DNA from: Acidobacteria bacterium 37-71-11
Lineage (GTDB): Bacteria; Acidobacteriota; Thermoanaerobaculia; Thermoanaerobaculales; Thermoanaerobaculaceae
DNA length: 14,762 nucleotides
Direction of reading: 5' to 3'
NCBI GenBank assembly: GCA_002279285.1
Contig: NCBR01000102.1
Location: 1-14,762, forward strand
Shown: piece after piece, positions 8,680 to 14,591 of the stretch
How positions within the stretch are numbered: position 1 is the stretch's first letter
Layout of the letters: each line of letters begins with the position of its first letter
Notes under the pieces: generated by a model
Databases searched by the model: none
What the model saw: only the letters and a program-made list of their open reading frames with translations
Told to the model about the DNA's origin: nothing
Program-made: the position numbers and the translations under genes

Positions 8680-9441
8680 ATGATCAGTTGCAGCGCACTG
8701 GGTAGTTTTGTTTTTCGAGCCGGTCTCACGCTGGGGAGTGCTCTACTCCTCGGGTGTCAACCGAGTTCATCTCGGGGTGGCGTCATCGCGACGGCGACGA
8801 CCGAGGGCGAGCATGCGCATCATGAACACGCCAGGCTGGTAGCGCCGACGCTCGAGGAGATTTTGGACCGGTTTCGTGCGCTGGGCGACCCCGGTGCGGC
8901 CGCGCGCATCGCACGAGTGAGGCTGGCCGGCATACTCGAGTTCGCGAACGGGGGTGCGCGGCTGCCGATCGAGGAGGTCGGGGTCTGGCCAGACCGTTAC
9001 GAGCTGAGGCTGCGCGGCGCCGGGGAAACGGCGCCGGTCGTGTCGTTGACGCCTGCAGGGCTGCGCTTGAGCCTGCCGGTGGGTTGGCCGGGTTCGTTCG
9101 AGCCAACGGAGGAATTCGCCGAACTGCGGATGCGGTCGCTGTTCGTTCTCAGGCACGTGGCGGAGGCGCTGGCACGGGGCGGCACGCTCGTGCCGACGGT
9201 TTTTCCGACCGAGGGCGTCGCGGCTCTCGATGCCGTCGACTCGCGGGGACGGTTTCGCGTCGTCTGGGGCGGGATCACCGGGGGGATGCTGGCGGTCGAG
9301 GACGACTCCGGCCGCGTGTACTTCCCCTCGTTCTTCCGGGCCGGGCCGTGGTTTCTCCCTTCGGTGCAGTCGTTCGAGTCCAACGGTGTGATCGAAGCGG
9401 TCGTGCGCGTGACCTCGGTCGAGACCGTACCGAGGACGTGA
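8680..9441 (+). CDS. Outer-membrane lipoprotein with LolA/LolB-like opening, function unknown
   Basis: The 253-residue protein has a signal peptide with Arg13, a hydrophobic core and lipobox LLGC (23-26), so Cys26 should be lipidated. Gln follows it, which favours the outer membrane. The mature part begins with a His-rich patch (EHAHHEHARL). It continues with LEEILDRFRALGDPGAAARIARVRLAGIL, reminiscent of the helix-then-strand start of LolA/LolB-like or outer-membrane lipoprotein-sorting domains. The rest is rich in alternating strands (PDRYELRL, VVSLTPAGLRLSLP, YFPSFFRAGPWFLPS). I do not recognise a named family; the LolA-like suggestion is inference from pattern only. The ATG at 8680 has GAGGT four bases upstream. 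The next gene starts 68 bases downstream on the same strand with no obvious terminator between, so the two are probably co-transcribed. Confidence 0.75.
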   Translation: MISCSALGSFVFRAGLTLGSALLLGCQPSSSRGGVIATATTEGEHAHHEHARLVAPTLEEILDRFRALGDPGAAARIARVRLAGILEFANGGARLPIEEVGVWPDRYELRLRGAGETAPVVSLTPAGLRLSLPVGWPGSFEPTEEFAELRMRSLFVLRHVAEALARGGTLVPTVFPTEGVAALDAVDSRGRFRVVWGGITGGMLAVEDDSGRVYFPSFFRAGPWFLPSVQSFESNGVIEAVVRVTSVETVPRT

Positions 9442-9465
9442 AGGGAATATCGGAATCGTTCGGGC

Positions 9466-9495
9466 GCGGACGTGCCCATAGCGGACGTGCCCATA
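9466..9495. repeat. Perfect tandem 15-bp duplication before the DUF11 gene
   Basis: GCGGACGTGCCCATA occurs at 9466-9480 and again immediately at 9481-9495. It ends against the AAAGGAGG ribosome site of the DUF11 gene. This may be a simple duplication, a pair of regulator sites or part of an RNA structure affecting translation. Confidence 0.85.
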
Positions 9496-9509
9496 AAGGA
9501 GGAACGAAG

Positions 9510-11087
9510 ATGCGCTTGCAAGGAAAGAGAGTCTGGTTGTTGGTTTCGTGTATCGTCCTGCTGGCTGGTGTCTCGGCCTATGTCTACGCGGCGTTCACCA
9601 ACGGCGGCTTCGAGTCTGGCGACTTCACGGGGTGGACGCAAACGTCGTTCCTGAACACCGGGGGGTTGACTGGCACTCAACCGTTCAGCGGTGCGAGCAT
9701 CACGCGCGCGGCCGGGGGTGACATCGCCGAAGACGCCATTGTGACCGCAGTGCCCCCCGAAACCGGGGTCGATCCCGTCCTTGGCGGTTCGGCGTCGCTC
9801 AAGTTCCCCAAGTTCGGTGTGTACTCGGCCAGGGTCAACAACAATTATGCAAGTTACCACTCGAACTCGATCGTGCAGCAGGCGACGATGTCCGCGGCGG
9901 ACGTCGACACCGATGGGAAGGTGCACATCCGCTTTGCGTACGCGCCGGTGCTCGAAAATCCGGGTCACACGGCCGCACAGCAACCGTACTTCTACGTCGG
10001 GGTCCGCAACGTCACCAAGTCGAACGCCTTGCTTTACGAGTCCCTGAACTTCTCCAACCAGCCGGGCGTCCTCTGGAAGACCTCGAACGGAGTGCTATAC
10101 ACGGACTGGCAGATCAACGACATCGCGCCCGGCAACTCGCAGCTGGCCGTGGGCGACACCGTCGAGATCGAGGTCATCGGTGCAGGGTGTGCGCAGGGCG
10201 GCCACTTCGGCTACGTCTACGTGGACGCCTTTGGCCGCGACATCCCCGGACTCTCGGTGCAGAAGGTCGCCGACAAGACGATCGTCGCGCCCGGCGACAC
10301 CCTCACCTACACCTTTACCTATCGCAACGGCGGCAGCGCGGCCGCGGGGGACGTGTACGTGAAGGAGACGGTCCCGGCACAGACGACGTTCGCGTCGGTC
10401 TCGGACGCGACCCACTGTTCCCAGGCTGCGGGCGTGGTGACGTGCAACTTCGGGCAGCTCGCGGCGGGCGGCTCGGGCACGTTCCAGGTCGCGGTGACCG
10501 TGAACGCCGGCGCCACCGGATCCATCGACAATGGGACGTACACGATCGAGAGCGACGGGACCAACCCGACCGGTAGTGCCGTGAGCCCAACGATCGGGCC
10601 GCTGATCTCGGTGCCACTGACTGGGCCTGCGACGGACATTGCCATCACCAAGAGCGCCGCTCCGGCCGTTGTGAATCCGGCTGGTGGACCCCTGACCTTC
10701 ACGCTGACCGCAACCAACAACGGCCCCGCTGTTGCGCAGAACGTCGCGGTCAGCGACAACCTCCCGGCCGGGGTGACCCTGGTCTCCGCGACGCCGAGCC
10801 AGGGTGTGTGCCTCGGCGTCTCCGCGATCACCTGCAACCTCGGGAACATCGCCTACCCGGGGTCGGCGACCGTGACGATCGTCGTCACACCCACCCAGCT
10901 CGGCACGATCTCGAACACCGCCACGGTCTCGGGCAGCTTCACGGACTCGAACCCGGCGAACAACTCGGCGACCGCAACGGCGCAGAACGGCCAGGAAGCG
11001 ATTCCCGCGCTGGGCTGGCCGGGCGTCCTCGTCATGATTCTCCTCGTGATCGTTGTGGGCGTCGCTGCCGTGGCCATGAGGCTCTGA
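9510..11087 (+). CDS. Secreted surface protein with two DUF11 domains and an IPTL-CTERM-like anchor
   Basis: The 525-residue exported protein has an N-terminal signal (1-28). A beta-rich domain from NGGFESGDFTGW (31-42) to about 245 resembles the jelly-roll-like modules found in IPTL/PEP-CTERM surface proteins. Two DUF11 (Ig-like, adhesin/stalk) repeats follow, at about 247-366 and 375-491. Each holds a cysteine pair in the same place (Cys303/Cys312 and Cys434/Cys442), a likely disulfide. The end is EAIPALGWPG, one membrane segment (about 505-523) and a minimal basic tail (MRL), the tripartite plan of IPTL-CTERM sorting signals, though the motif reads IPALGW instead of IPTLSEW. The start is fixed by AAAGGAGG nine bases before the ATG at 9510. 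It is likely exported by Sec and held in the envelope, paired with the upstream lipoprotein. The ligand is unknown. Confidence 0.85.
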   Translation: MRLQGKRVWLLVSCIVLLAGVSAYVYAAFTNGGFESGDFTGWTQTSFLNTGGLTGTQPFSGASITRAAGGDIAEDAIVTAVPPETGVDPVLGGSASLKFPKFGVYSARVNNNYASYHSNSIVQQATMSAADVDTDGKVHIRFAYAPVLENPGHTAAQQPYFYVGVRNVTKSNALLYESLNFSNQPGVLWKTSNGVLYTDWQINDIAPGNSQLAVGDTVEIEVIGAGCAQGGHFGYVYVDAFGRDIPGLSVQKVADKTIVAPGDTLTYTFTYRNGGSAAAGDVYVKETVPAQTTFASVSDATHCSQAAGVVTCNFGQLAAGGSGTFQVAVTVNAGATGSIDNGTYTIESDGTNPTGSAVSPTIGPLISVPLTGPATDIAITKSAAPAVVNPAGGPLTFTLTATNNGPAVAQNVAVSDNLPAGVTLVSATPSQGVCLGVSAITCNLGNIAYPGSATVTIVVTPTQLGTISNTATVSGSFTDSNPANNSATATAQNGQEAIPALGWPGVLVMILLVIVVGVAAVAMRL

Positions 11088-11134
11088 TCCGGCGGCCGCG
11101 TGCGGCTGTAGGCCGGTCTTGAGGCAGGAACCAC

Positions 11135-11172
11135 GCAAGGCCGGGTCGGGCGAGTACCTGACCCGGCCTTGC
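11135..11172. terminator. Strong hairpin terminator after the DUF11 gene
   Basis: GCAAGGCCGGGTC (11135-11147) and GACCCGGCCTTGC (11160-11172) form a perfect 13-bp stem with a 12-base loop, 47 bases past the stop. It is followed by a pyrimidine stretch (TCTCTCC) rather than a pure T-run. It is the best terminator candidate in the window. Confidence 0.8.
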
Positions 11173-11392
11173 TCTCTCCAGCGGTGACTCTCCGACGCCA
11201 ACTCCTCGAACTGAAGCCAACCTTTCGCCTGGGGTAACCCGCCGTAATGGCCGGATCGGCAGTTGACCGCGAACGGGCACCTTGCTGGTCCGTCGAGTGG
11301 GCCGGGGAACTGTCGAGTGGCGGCCGTGCGGCCGAGCGGGGGCAAACCGCCAACTGGTTGGGTGGGTGGCGGAGGCCGAGTATACTGGCGCC
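11173..11392 (+). promoter_or_regulatory. Upstream region of the helicase gene with 9-bp direct repeats
   Basis: With the terminator this fills the 305-base gap between genes. GTCGAGTGG occurs at 11292-11300 and 11312-11320, spaced 20 bases (about two helical turns), upstream of the promoter. CCGCCA (11347-11352) and TGGCGG (11367-11372) flank the -35 as an inverted repeat. I see no gene here: the open frames are continuations of the helicase frame or shadows. Confidence 0.4.
11358..11386 (+). promoter_or_regulatory. Sigma70 promoter of the helicase gene, leaderless geometry
   Basis: TTGGGT (11358-11363), 17 bases, TATACT (11381-11386). The -10 matches five of six and the -35 three to four of six. 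Only six bases separate the -10 from the GTG at 11393, so the transcript should begin on or next to the start codon. Confidence 0.7.
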
Positions 11393-12778
11393 GTGAGTAC
11401 GACGAGTACGCTGTTTTCGCAACGCACGTTTTCCGAGTTCGCCCTCCCCCTCCAGGTGCAGCAAGGCCTCGACGAGGCCGGCTTCACGCAGTGCACGCTG
11501 GTGCAGGCGGAGGTGCTGCCGCTCACGCTCGCGGGGCGCGACGTGGCCGCCCAGGCGCAAACCGGCACCGGCAAGACCGCGGCGTACCTGGTCACGATCT
11601 TCGCCAAGCTGCTGGCCTCGCCGGCGCCCGAGCCGCGGGTGCCGCGGGCGCTCATCATCGCGCCGACCCGCGAGCTGGTGGTGCAGGTCGCGGACGACGC
11701 CGAAAAGCTGGGGCGGCACACCGGACTCGTCACCGAGGCGGTGTTCGGCGGGATGGACTACCGCGAACAGCGCGACGAGCTGCTGCACGGCGTGGACCTC
11801 CTGGTCGGGACGCCCGGCCGGCTGCTCGACTACCTGCGCCAGGGCGTGACCTCGCTGCGCCACGTCGAAGTGTTCGTGGTGGACGAAGCCGACCGGATGT
11901 TCGACATGGGGTTCGTCGACGACCTGCGGGAGATCACGCGCCGGCTGCCGCCCCCCTCGAAGCGCCAGACGATGTTCTACACGGCGACGCTCTCGCCCCG
12001 GGTGCTGGCGCTCGGCTACAACGAGATGCGCAACCCGGCCGAGATCGTCGTCAACCCCGAGGAGATCACGCCCGACCGCCTCGAGCAGGCGCTGTACCAC
12101 GTCGGCGCGCGCGAGAAGTTCTCCCTGCTGCTGGGGTTGTTGGCGCAGGAGGGGACCAGCCGCACGATGATCTTCGTCAACACCCGCGAGGAGGCGCGCC
12201 GCCTCGTGGAGCGTCTCGAGCGCCACGGCTTCGACGCGCGCGGGCTCACGGGCTCGGTGATCCAGCGCCGGCGCCTGAAGGTGCTCTCCGACTTCAAGGA
12301 CGGGACGCTCCCGATCCTGGTGGCCACCGACGTCGCCTCGCGCGGCCTTCACATCGAAGGTGTCTCGCACGTGATCAACTACGATCTTCCCCAGGACCCC
12401 GAGGACTACATCCATCGGGTGGGCCGCACCGCGCGCGTCGGCGCCGACGGCAAGGCGATCTCCCTTGCGTGCGAGAACTTCGTCTTCTCGCTGCCGTCGA
12501 TCGAGAAGCTCCTGGGCGCCAGCATCCCGGTGAAGTTCGCGGACGACGCGATGTTCAAGCGGGTGCTGCCGCGGCCACGGGCGCCTGGGCACACCCGCCA
12601 CGAGGCGCCGCAGCGCCCGGCGTCCGCTGCGCCGCCGCCGGCCGCGCCACCACCCGCTGCGCCGCCTCCCGCCCCCGAAGCGCCCCCCCAGCCGGGGAAG
12701 AAGCGCCGTCGTCGCCGCCGGCGCAAGCCCGCCGGGGGGCCGGCCGGGACGCCGCCGCCGGCGCCCGCCGCGGGGTGA
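11393..12778 (+). CDS. RhlB-like DEAD-box ATP-dependent RNA helicase
   Basis: The 461-residue RNA helicase, likely in RNA turnover or ribosome assembly, has all core motifs. These are the Q motif around residues 13-38 (FSEF to Gln38), motif I AQTGTGKT (55-62), Ia PTREL (91-95), GG (119-120), TPGR (140-143), DEAD (164-167), motif III TAT instead of SAT (197-199), V ATDVASRGLH and VI HRVGRTAR (341-348). The pattern VLPLTLAGRDVAAQAQTGTGKTAA, VFGGMDY and DRMFDMGF points to the RhlB group. After about residue 392 comes a low-complexity tail with three AAPPP units, then KKRRRRRRRK and a Pro/Gly end, probably an RNA-contacting tail. The GTG at 11393 was preferred to the in-frame ATG at 11282 because homology begins right after it and the promoter's -10 would lie inside the longer frame. 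No ribosome site precedes it. Confidence 0.93.
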   Translation: MSTTSTLFSQRTFSEFALPLQVQQGLDEAGFTQCTLVQAEVLPLTLAGRDVAAQAQTGTGKTAAYLVTIFAKLLASPAPEPRVPRALIIAPTRELVVQVADDAEKLGRHTGLVTEAVFGGMDYREQRDELLHGVDLLVGTPGRLLDYLRQGVTSLRHVEVFVVDEADRMFDMGFVDDLREITRRLPPPSKRQTMFYTATLSPRVLALGYNEMRNPAEIVVNPEEITPDRLEQALYHVGAREKFSLLLGLLAQEGTSRTMIFVNTREEARRLVERLERHGFDARGLTGSVIQRRRLKVLSDFKDGTLPILVATDVASRGLHIEGVSHVINYDLPQDPEDYIHRVGRTARVGADGKAISLACENFVFSLPSIEKLLGASIPVKFADDAMFKRVLPRPRAPGHTRHEAPQRPASAAPPPAAPPPAAPPPAPEAPPQPGKKRRRRRRRKPAGGPAGTPPPAPAAG

Positions 12779-12803
12779 CGCTCGCGCAAAGACGCGTGGT
12801 GGC

Positions 12804-12829
12804 CGACCCCGGGGTCGCTCGGATAGAAT
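12804..12829 (+). promoter_or_regulatory. Promoter of the first small lipoprotein with an overlapping palindrome
   Basis: TAGAAT (12824-12829) is a good -10, 20 bases before the ATG at 12849. The place of the -35 is occupied by the start of a perfect 14-bp palindrome, CGACCCCGGGGTCG (12804-12817), in the spacer. This could be an operator or, alternatively, the terminator stem of the helicase gene. Confidence 0.45.
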
Positions 12830-12848
12830 TGCCGCACTGGAGAATCCC

Positions 12849-13160
12849 ATGAAGCTCCCGCGCGCCACCGTTCTGCTCGCAGCGTGCGTCGTCCTCGTCG
12901 GCTGGTTGGCCGCTTGCGCCTCGACGCCGCCCGAGACCAGGTGGGAAGGCCGAAGGGTCGAGGACGCGATCGCCGCCTACGGTCCGCCCACCCGGGTCGC
13001 GCCGTCCAACACCGGCAAGACTTACGTCTGGGAGTCACGACACACGATGCAGGGGATGGGCGGGTTCCCCGGCGCCACGCGGGAAACCCGCGTCACGCGG
13101 CGGATGATGACGGTCAACTCGAGCGGCGTCATCACCTCGTACAACTTCGTCGGCCAATAA
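12849..13160 (+). CDS. Small lipoprotein 1 of a tandem family (SmpA/BamE-like pattern)
   Basis: The 103-residue precursor has a signal peptide and lipobox LAAC (20-23). Ala follows the lipidated Cys, so the outer membrane is likely. The mature part reads WEGRRVEDAIAAYGPPTRV, then GKTYVWESR, a Gly-rich variable stretch, and RRMMTVNSSGVITSYN at the end. The plan (helix with GPPT turn, YVW strand, then a strand ending NSSGVITSY) resembles the small SmpA/OmlA/BamE fold, where BamE has a similar closing strand pair. This is an inference from pattern, not an identified ortholog. The ATG at 12849 has GGAG six bases upstream. It is the first of three similar genes in a row, with its own promoter 20 bases ahead. 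Function is not known; it may sense or support envelope assembly. Confidence 0.8.
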   Translation: MKLPRATVLLAACVVLVGWLAACASTPPETRWEGRRVEDAIAAYGPPTRVAPSNTGKTYVWESRHTMQGMGGFPGATRETRVTRRMMTVNSSGVITSYNFVGQ

Positions 13161-13223
13161 AGCGGCCGCCACGCCGGCGCCCCACCGCCCCTCCTATCTC
13201 CTGGTTTGAAGGCCGGCCGCGGT

Positions 13224-13229
13224 GTACAG
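13224..13229 (+). promoter_or_regulatory. Weak -10 candidate before the second small lipoprotein
   Basis: TACAGT sits 26 bases before the ATG at 13256, with only a poor -35 (CTGGTT, 13201-13206) at 17 bases. Similar placement to the first gene of the family suggests separate transcription, but support is weak. Confidence 0.25.
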
Positions 13230-13255
13230 TGGTTGGGCGTTCAGGAGGAGTGCAT

Positions 13256-13576
13256 ATGACGTCTCGCCGTGCAACCGTGTGTGTCGTGGTTGGGGTCTTG
13301 GTCCTCGGCGTGCTCTCGAGCTGCGCCACGTTGCAGCCCGAACCCAAGTGGGAGGGGCGCAAGATCGACGAGGCGATCGCGCGCTACGGCCCGCCCACCA
13401 AGGTCATCCCGGACGCAAACGGCAAGGTGTACGTCTGGAAGTTCACGCACAACTCGTACTCCGACTCGCCCGGGATAGGCGGCATGAACACCGCGCGCGA
13501 GATGAGGACCACGCTCCGAATGATGACCGTGAACGCGGACGGCATCATCACCTCGTACAACCGCCAGGACCAGTAG
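13256..13576 (+). CDS. Small lipoprotein 2 of a tandem family (SmpA/BamE-like pattern)
   Basis: The 106-residue precursor has Arg4-Arg5, a hydrophobic core and lipobox LSSC (20-23). Its mature part is a close relative of the preceding gene product: WEGRKIDEAIARYGPPTKV, GKVYVWKFTHN, and LRMMTVNADGIITSYN near the end. The two differ mostly in the middle Gly/Ser/Asn stretch and the last few residues, which suggests duplication followed by divergence of a loop. The ATG at 13256 has AGGAGG six bases upstream, decisive over the longer in-frame opening from 12884 that is only a shadow. It is separated by 95 bases from gene 1. Probably an outer-membrane lipoprotein; role unknown. Confidence 0.82.
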   Translation: MTSRRATVCVVVGVLVLGVLSSCATLQPEPKWEGRKIDEAIARYGPPTKVIPDANGKVYVWKFTHNSYSDSPGIGGMNTAREMRTTLRMMTVNADGIITSYNRQDQ

Positions 13577-13620
13577 GCCGGCGGCGGCGGCCGCGCCGGG
13601 CCGCCGGACGAGGCCGGCCT
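13575..13620. terminator. GC-rich inverted repeat after small lipoprotein 2, possible terminator
   Basis: AGGCCGGC (13575-13582) pairs with GCCGGCCT (13613-13620), and the intervening sequence contains further CGGCGGC/GCCGCCG pairing. It begins at the last base of the stop codon. There is no T-run; it could be a Rho-independent-like block or simply a GC-rich spacer. Confidence 0.4.
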
Positions 13621-13714
13621 CCTGAGAGGACGTTCCGAATTGGGATCGGACTGTGAGACACGACTTGGTCCCGGCACGGGCCTTGCACTCTGATCTGCAG
13701 GATCGGAGGCGACG

Positions 13715-14182
13715 ATGAGAGGGACGAGCAGCGTCAGTACCGTCGTAGCCGGGGCGGGCCTGCTGTTTCTCGGTGGGTGCGCGAGCATGGTCGCGACCAA
13801 GTGGGGAGGGCGCCCGATCGGCGAGGTCATCTCCAGGTTGGGCCCCCCGACCTGGGAGCGGCCCGCGACCGGAGAGTGGACCGCCGTCAACCTCCCGGCC
13901 AAGATCAAGGTTCTCTTCTCGAAGCCGACGGGGAGTCCACCGGCCGGGGACGAGAGCATCTACGTCTGGGACAGCCTGCGCGAGCCGGCGAAACCGATGG
14001 TCGCCGGGTCCGACCGTATGCCGGGTTCCATCTGGGTCTTCCGACGGTGGACGTTCGTCGTGGCCAAGGACGGGACGATTAGGAACTGGAGTGTCAAGGA
14101 AGCGTTCGACCCGGAGGGTGTCCAATACTCCCCGGCCGGGCCCGTCTGCTGTGACATCGAGGGCAAGCCCTTCCGGCACTGA
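13715..14182 (+). CDS. Lipoprotein 3, diverged and longer member of the tandem family
   Basis: The 155-residue precursor has lipobox LGGC (19-22), and CAS follows as in gene 1. The mature N-terminus KWGGRPIGEVISRLGPPTW lines up with WEGR..DEAIA.YGPPT of the two preceding proteins. A later YVWDSL corresponds to their YVW, and VVAKDGTIRNWSV to their closing TVN..G.ITSYN. Between the GPPT turn and YVW there is an extra segment of about 30 residues (with KIKVLFSKPTGSPP). The C-terminal extension contains a Cys-Cys pair (GPVCCDIEG) absent from the others. GGAGG five bases before the ATG at 13715 fixes the start. It is probably an older or faster-changing paralogue. Cellular role unknown; likely outer membrane. 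Confidence 0.75.
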   Translation: MRGTSSVSTVVAGAGLLFLGGCASMVATKWGGRPIGEVISRLGPPTWERPATGEWTAVNLPAKIKVLFSKPTGSPPAGDESIYVWDSLREPAKPMVAGSDRMPGSIWVFRRWTFVVAKDGTIRNWSVKEAFDPEGVQYSPAGPVCCDIEGKPFRH

Positions 14183-14193
14183 CGCGGATGGCA

Positions 14194-14222
14194 CGGCGGC
14201 GCGCCGCCGGCTCAGATCCGGC
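14194..14222. terminator. Hairpins between convergent genes, possible bidirectional terminator
   Basis: CGGCGGCGCGCCGCCG (14194-14209) is a perfect 16-bp palindrome in the 29-base gap between the stop of lipoprotein 3 and the stop of the opposing small gene. GCCGG/CCGGC (14206-14210, 14218-14222) offers an alternative stem. No T-run. Confidence 0.4.
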
Positions 14223-14412
14223 GCGGGCCGCCGAGCAGGCGGGCGGGGAGCGTGATGACGGCGCGCAGCAGTTCCAACACCCCGCCGACGGCGACGCCGA
14301 GGATGCGAAACGGCAGCAGCAGGAGCCACACCAGCGGGTAGAGCACGAGCGCCAGCACGGCCAGCGGCCAGCACAGCAGCAGCAGGATCAACCACAGTAA
14401 GAACTTGGCCAT
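14212..14412 (-). CDS. Small hydrophobic membrane protein, 66 residues
   Basis: The tiny protein is nearly all hydrophobic: MAKFLLWLILLLLCWPLAVL, then LYPLVWLLLLPFRILG, a linker helix VLELLRAVITLP and a basic end (ARLLGGPRRI). It suggests one or two membrane helices with Pro kinks at LCWPL and LYPL and a positively charged C-terminus in the cytosol. I have an impression of similar short conserved hypothetical proteins in Gram-negative genomes but know no function. The ATG at 14412 is supported by GGAGGG six bases upstream on the minus strand. It converges on lipoprotein 3 and diverges from aspS. Confidence 0.75.
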   Translation of the reverse strand: MAKFLLWLILLLLCWPLAVLALVLYPLVWLLLLPFRILGVAVGGVLELLRAVITLPARLLGGPRRI

Positions 14413-14554
14413 CGCGTCCCTCCGGCCTCGCTCCCAGTACGCACCGACTGGGCGTCTGGTTCATCCCCCAGTCACGGGCGGGTTGCGGGCTCGGGCCGGG
14501 TCACGGCGAGTACCGTGAAAGGCTTTTCGTCGGGCCCTACCCCGATCGCCCTGC

Positions 14555-14560
14555 TAGAAT
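14555..14560 (+). promoter_or_regulatory. Candidate -10 element of aspS
   Basis: TAGAAT lies 31 bases before the aspS ATG. No convincing -35 is found at normal spacing. The same hexamer precedes the first small lipoprotein gene. Confidence 0.4.
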
Positions 14561-14591
14561 CGCGCCGTTGGCGAGGCAATCGGGGGGCGGT

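Noticed and set aside
11282..11392. Upstream ATG extension of the helicase by 37 residues
   Set aside because: The extension contains the promoter -10 and -35, has no ribosome site and lacks helicase-family similarity.
10853..12868. 671-codon minus-strand frame covering the helicase
   Set aside because: Antisense shadow: the helicase frame carries every DEAD-box motif, and this frame would cross the terminator at 11135-11172 and the helicase promoter.
14446..14473. GACTGGG...CCCAGTC stem with a GGTTCATCC-like loop, tRNA T-arm-like
   Set aside because: No acceptor, D-arm or anticodon arm can be placed around it, so it is not a tRNA gene; a 7-bp stem alone is unremarkable.
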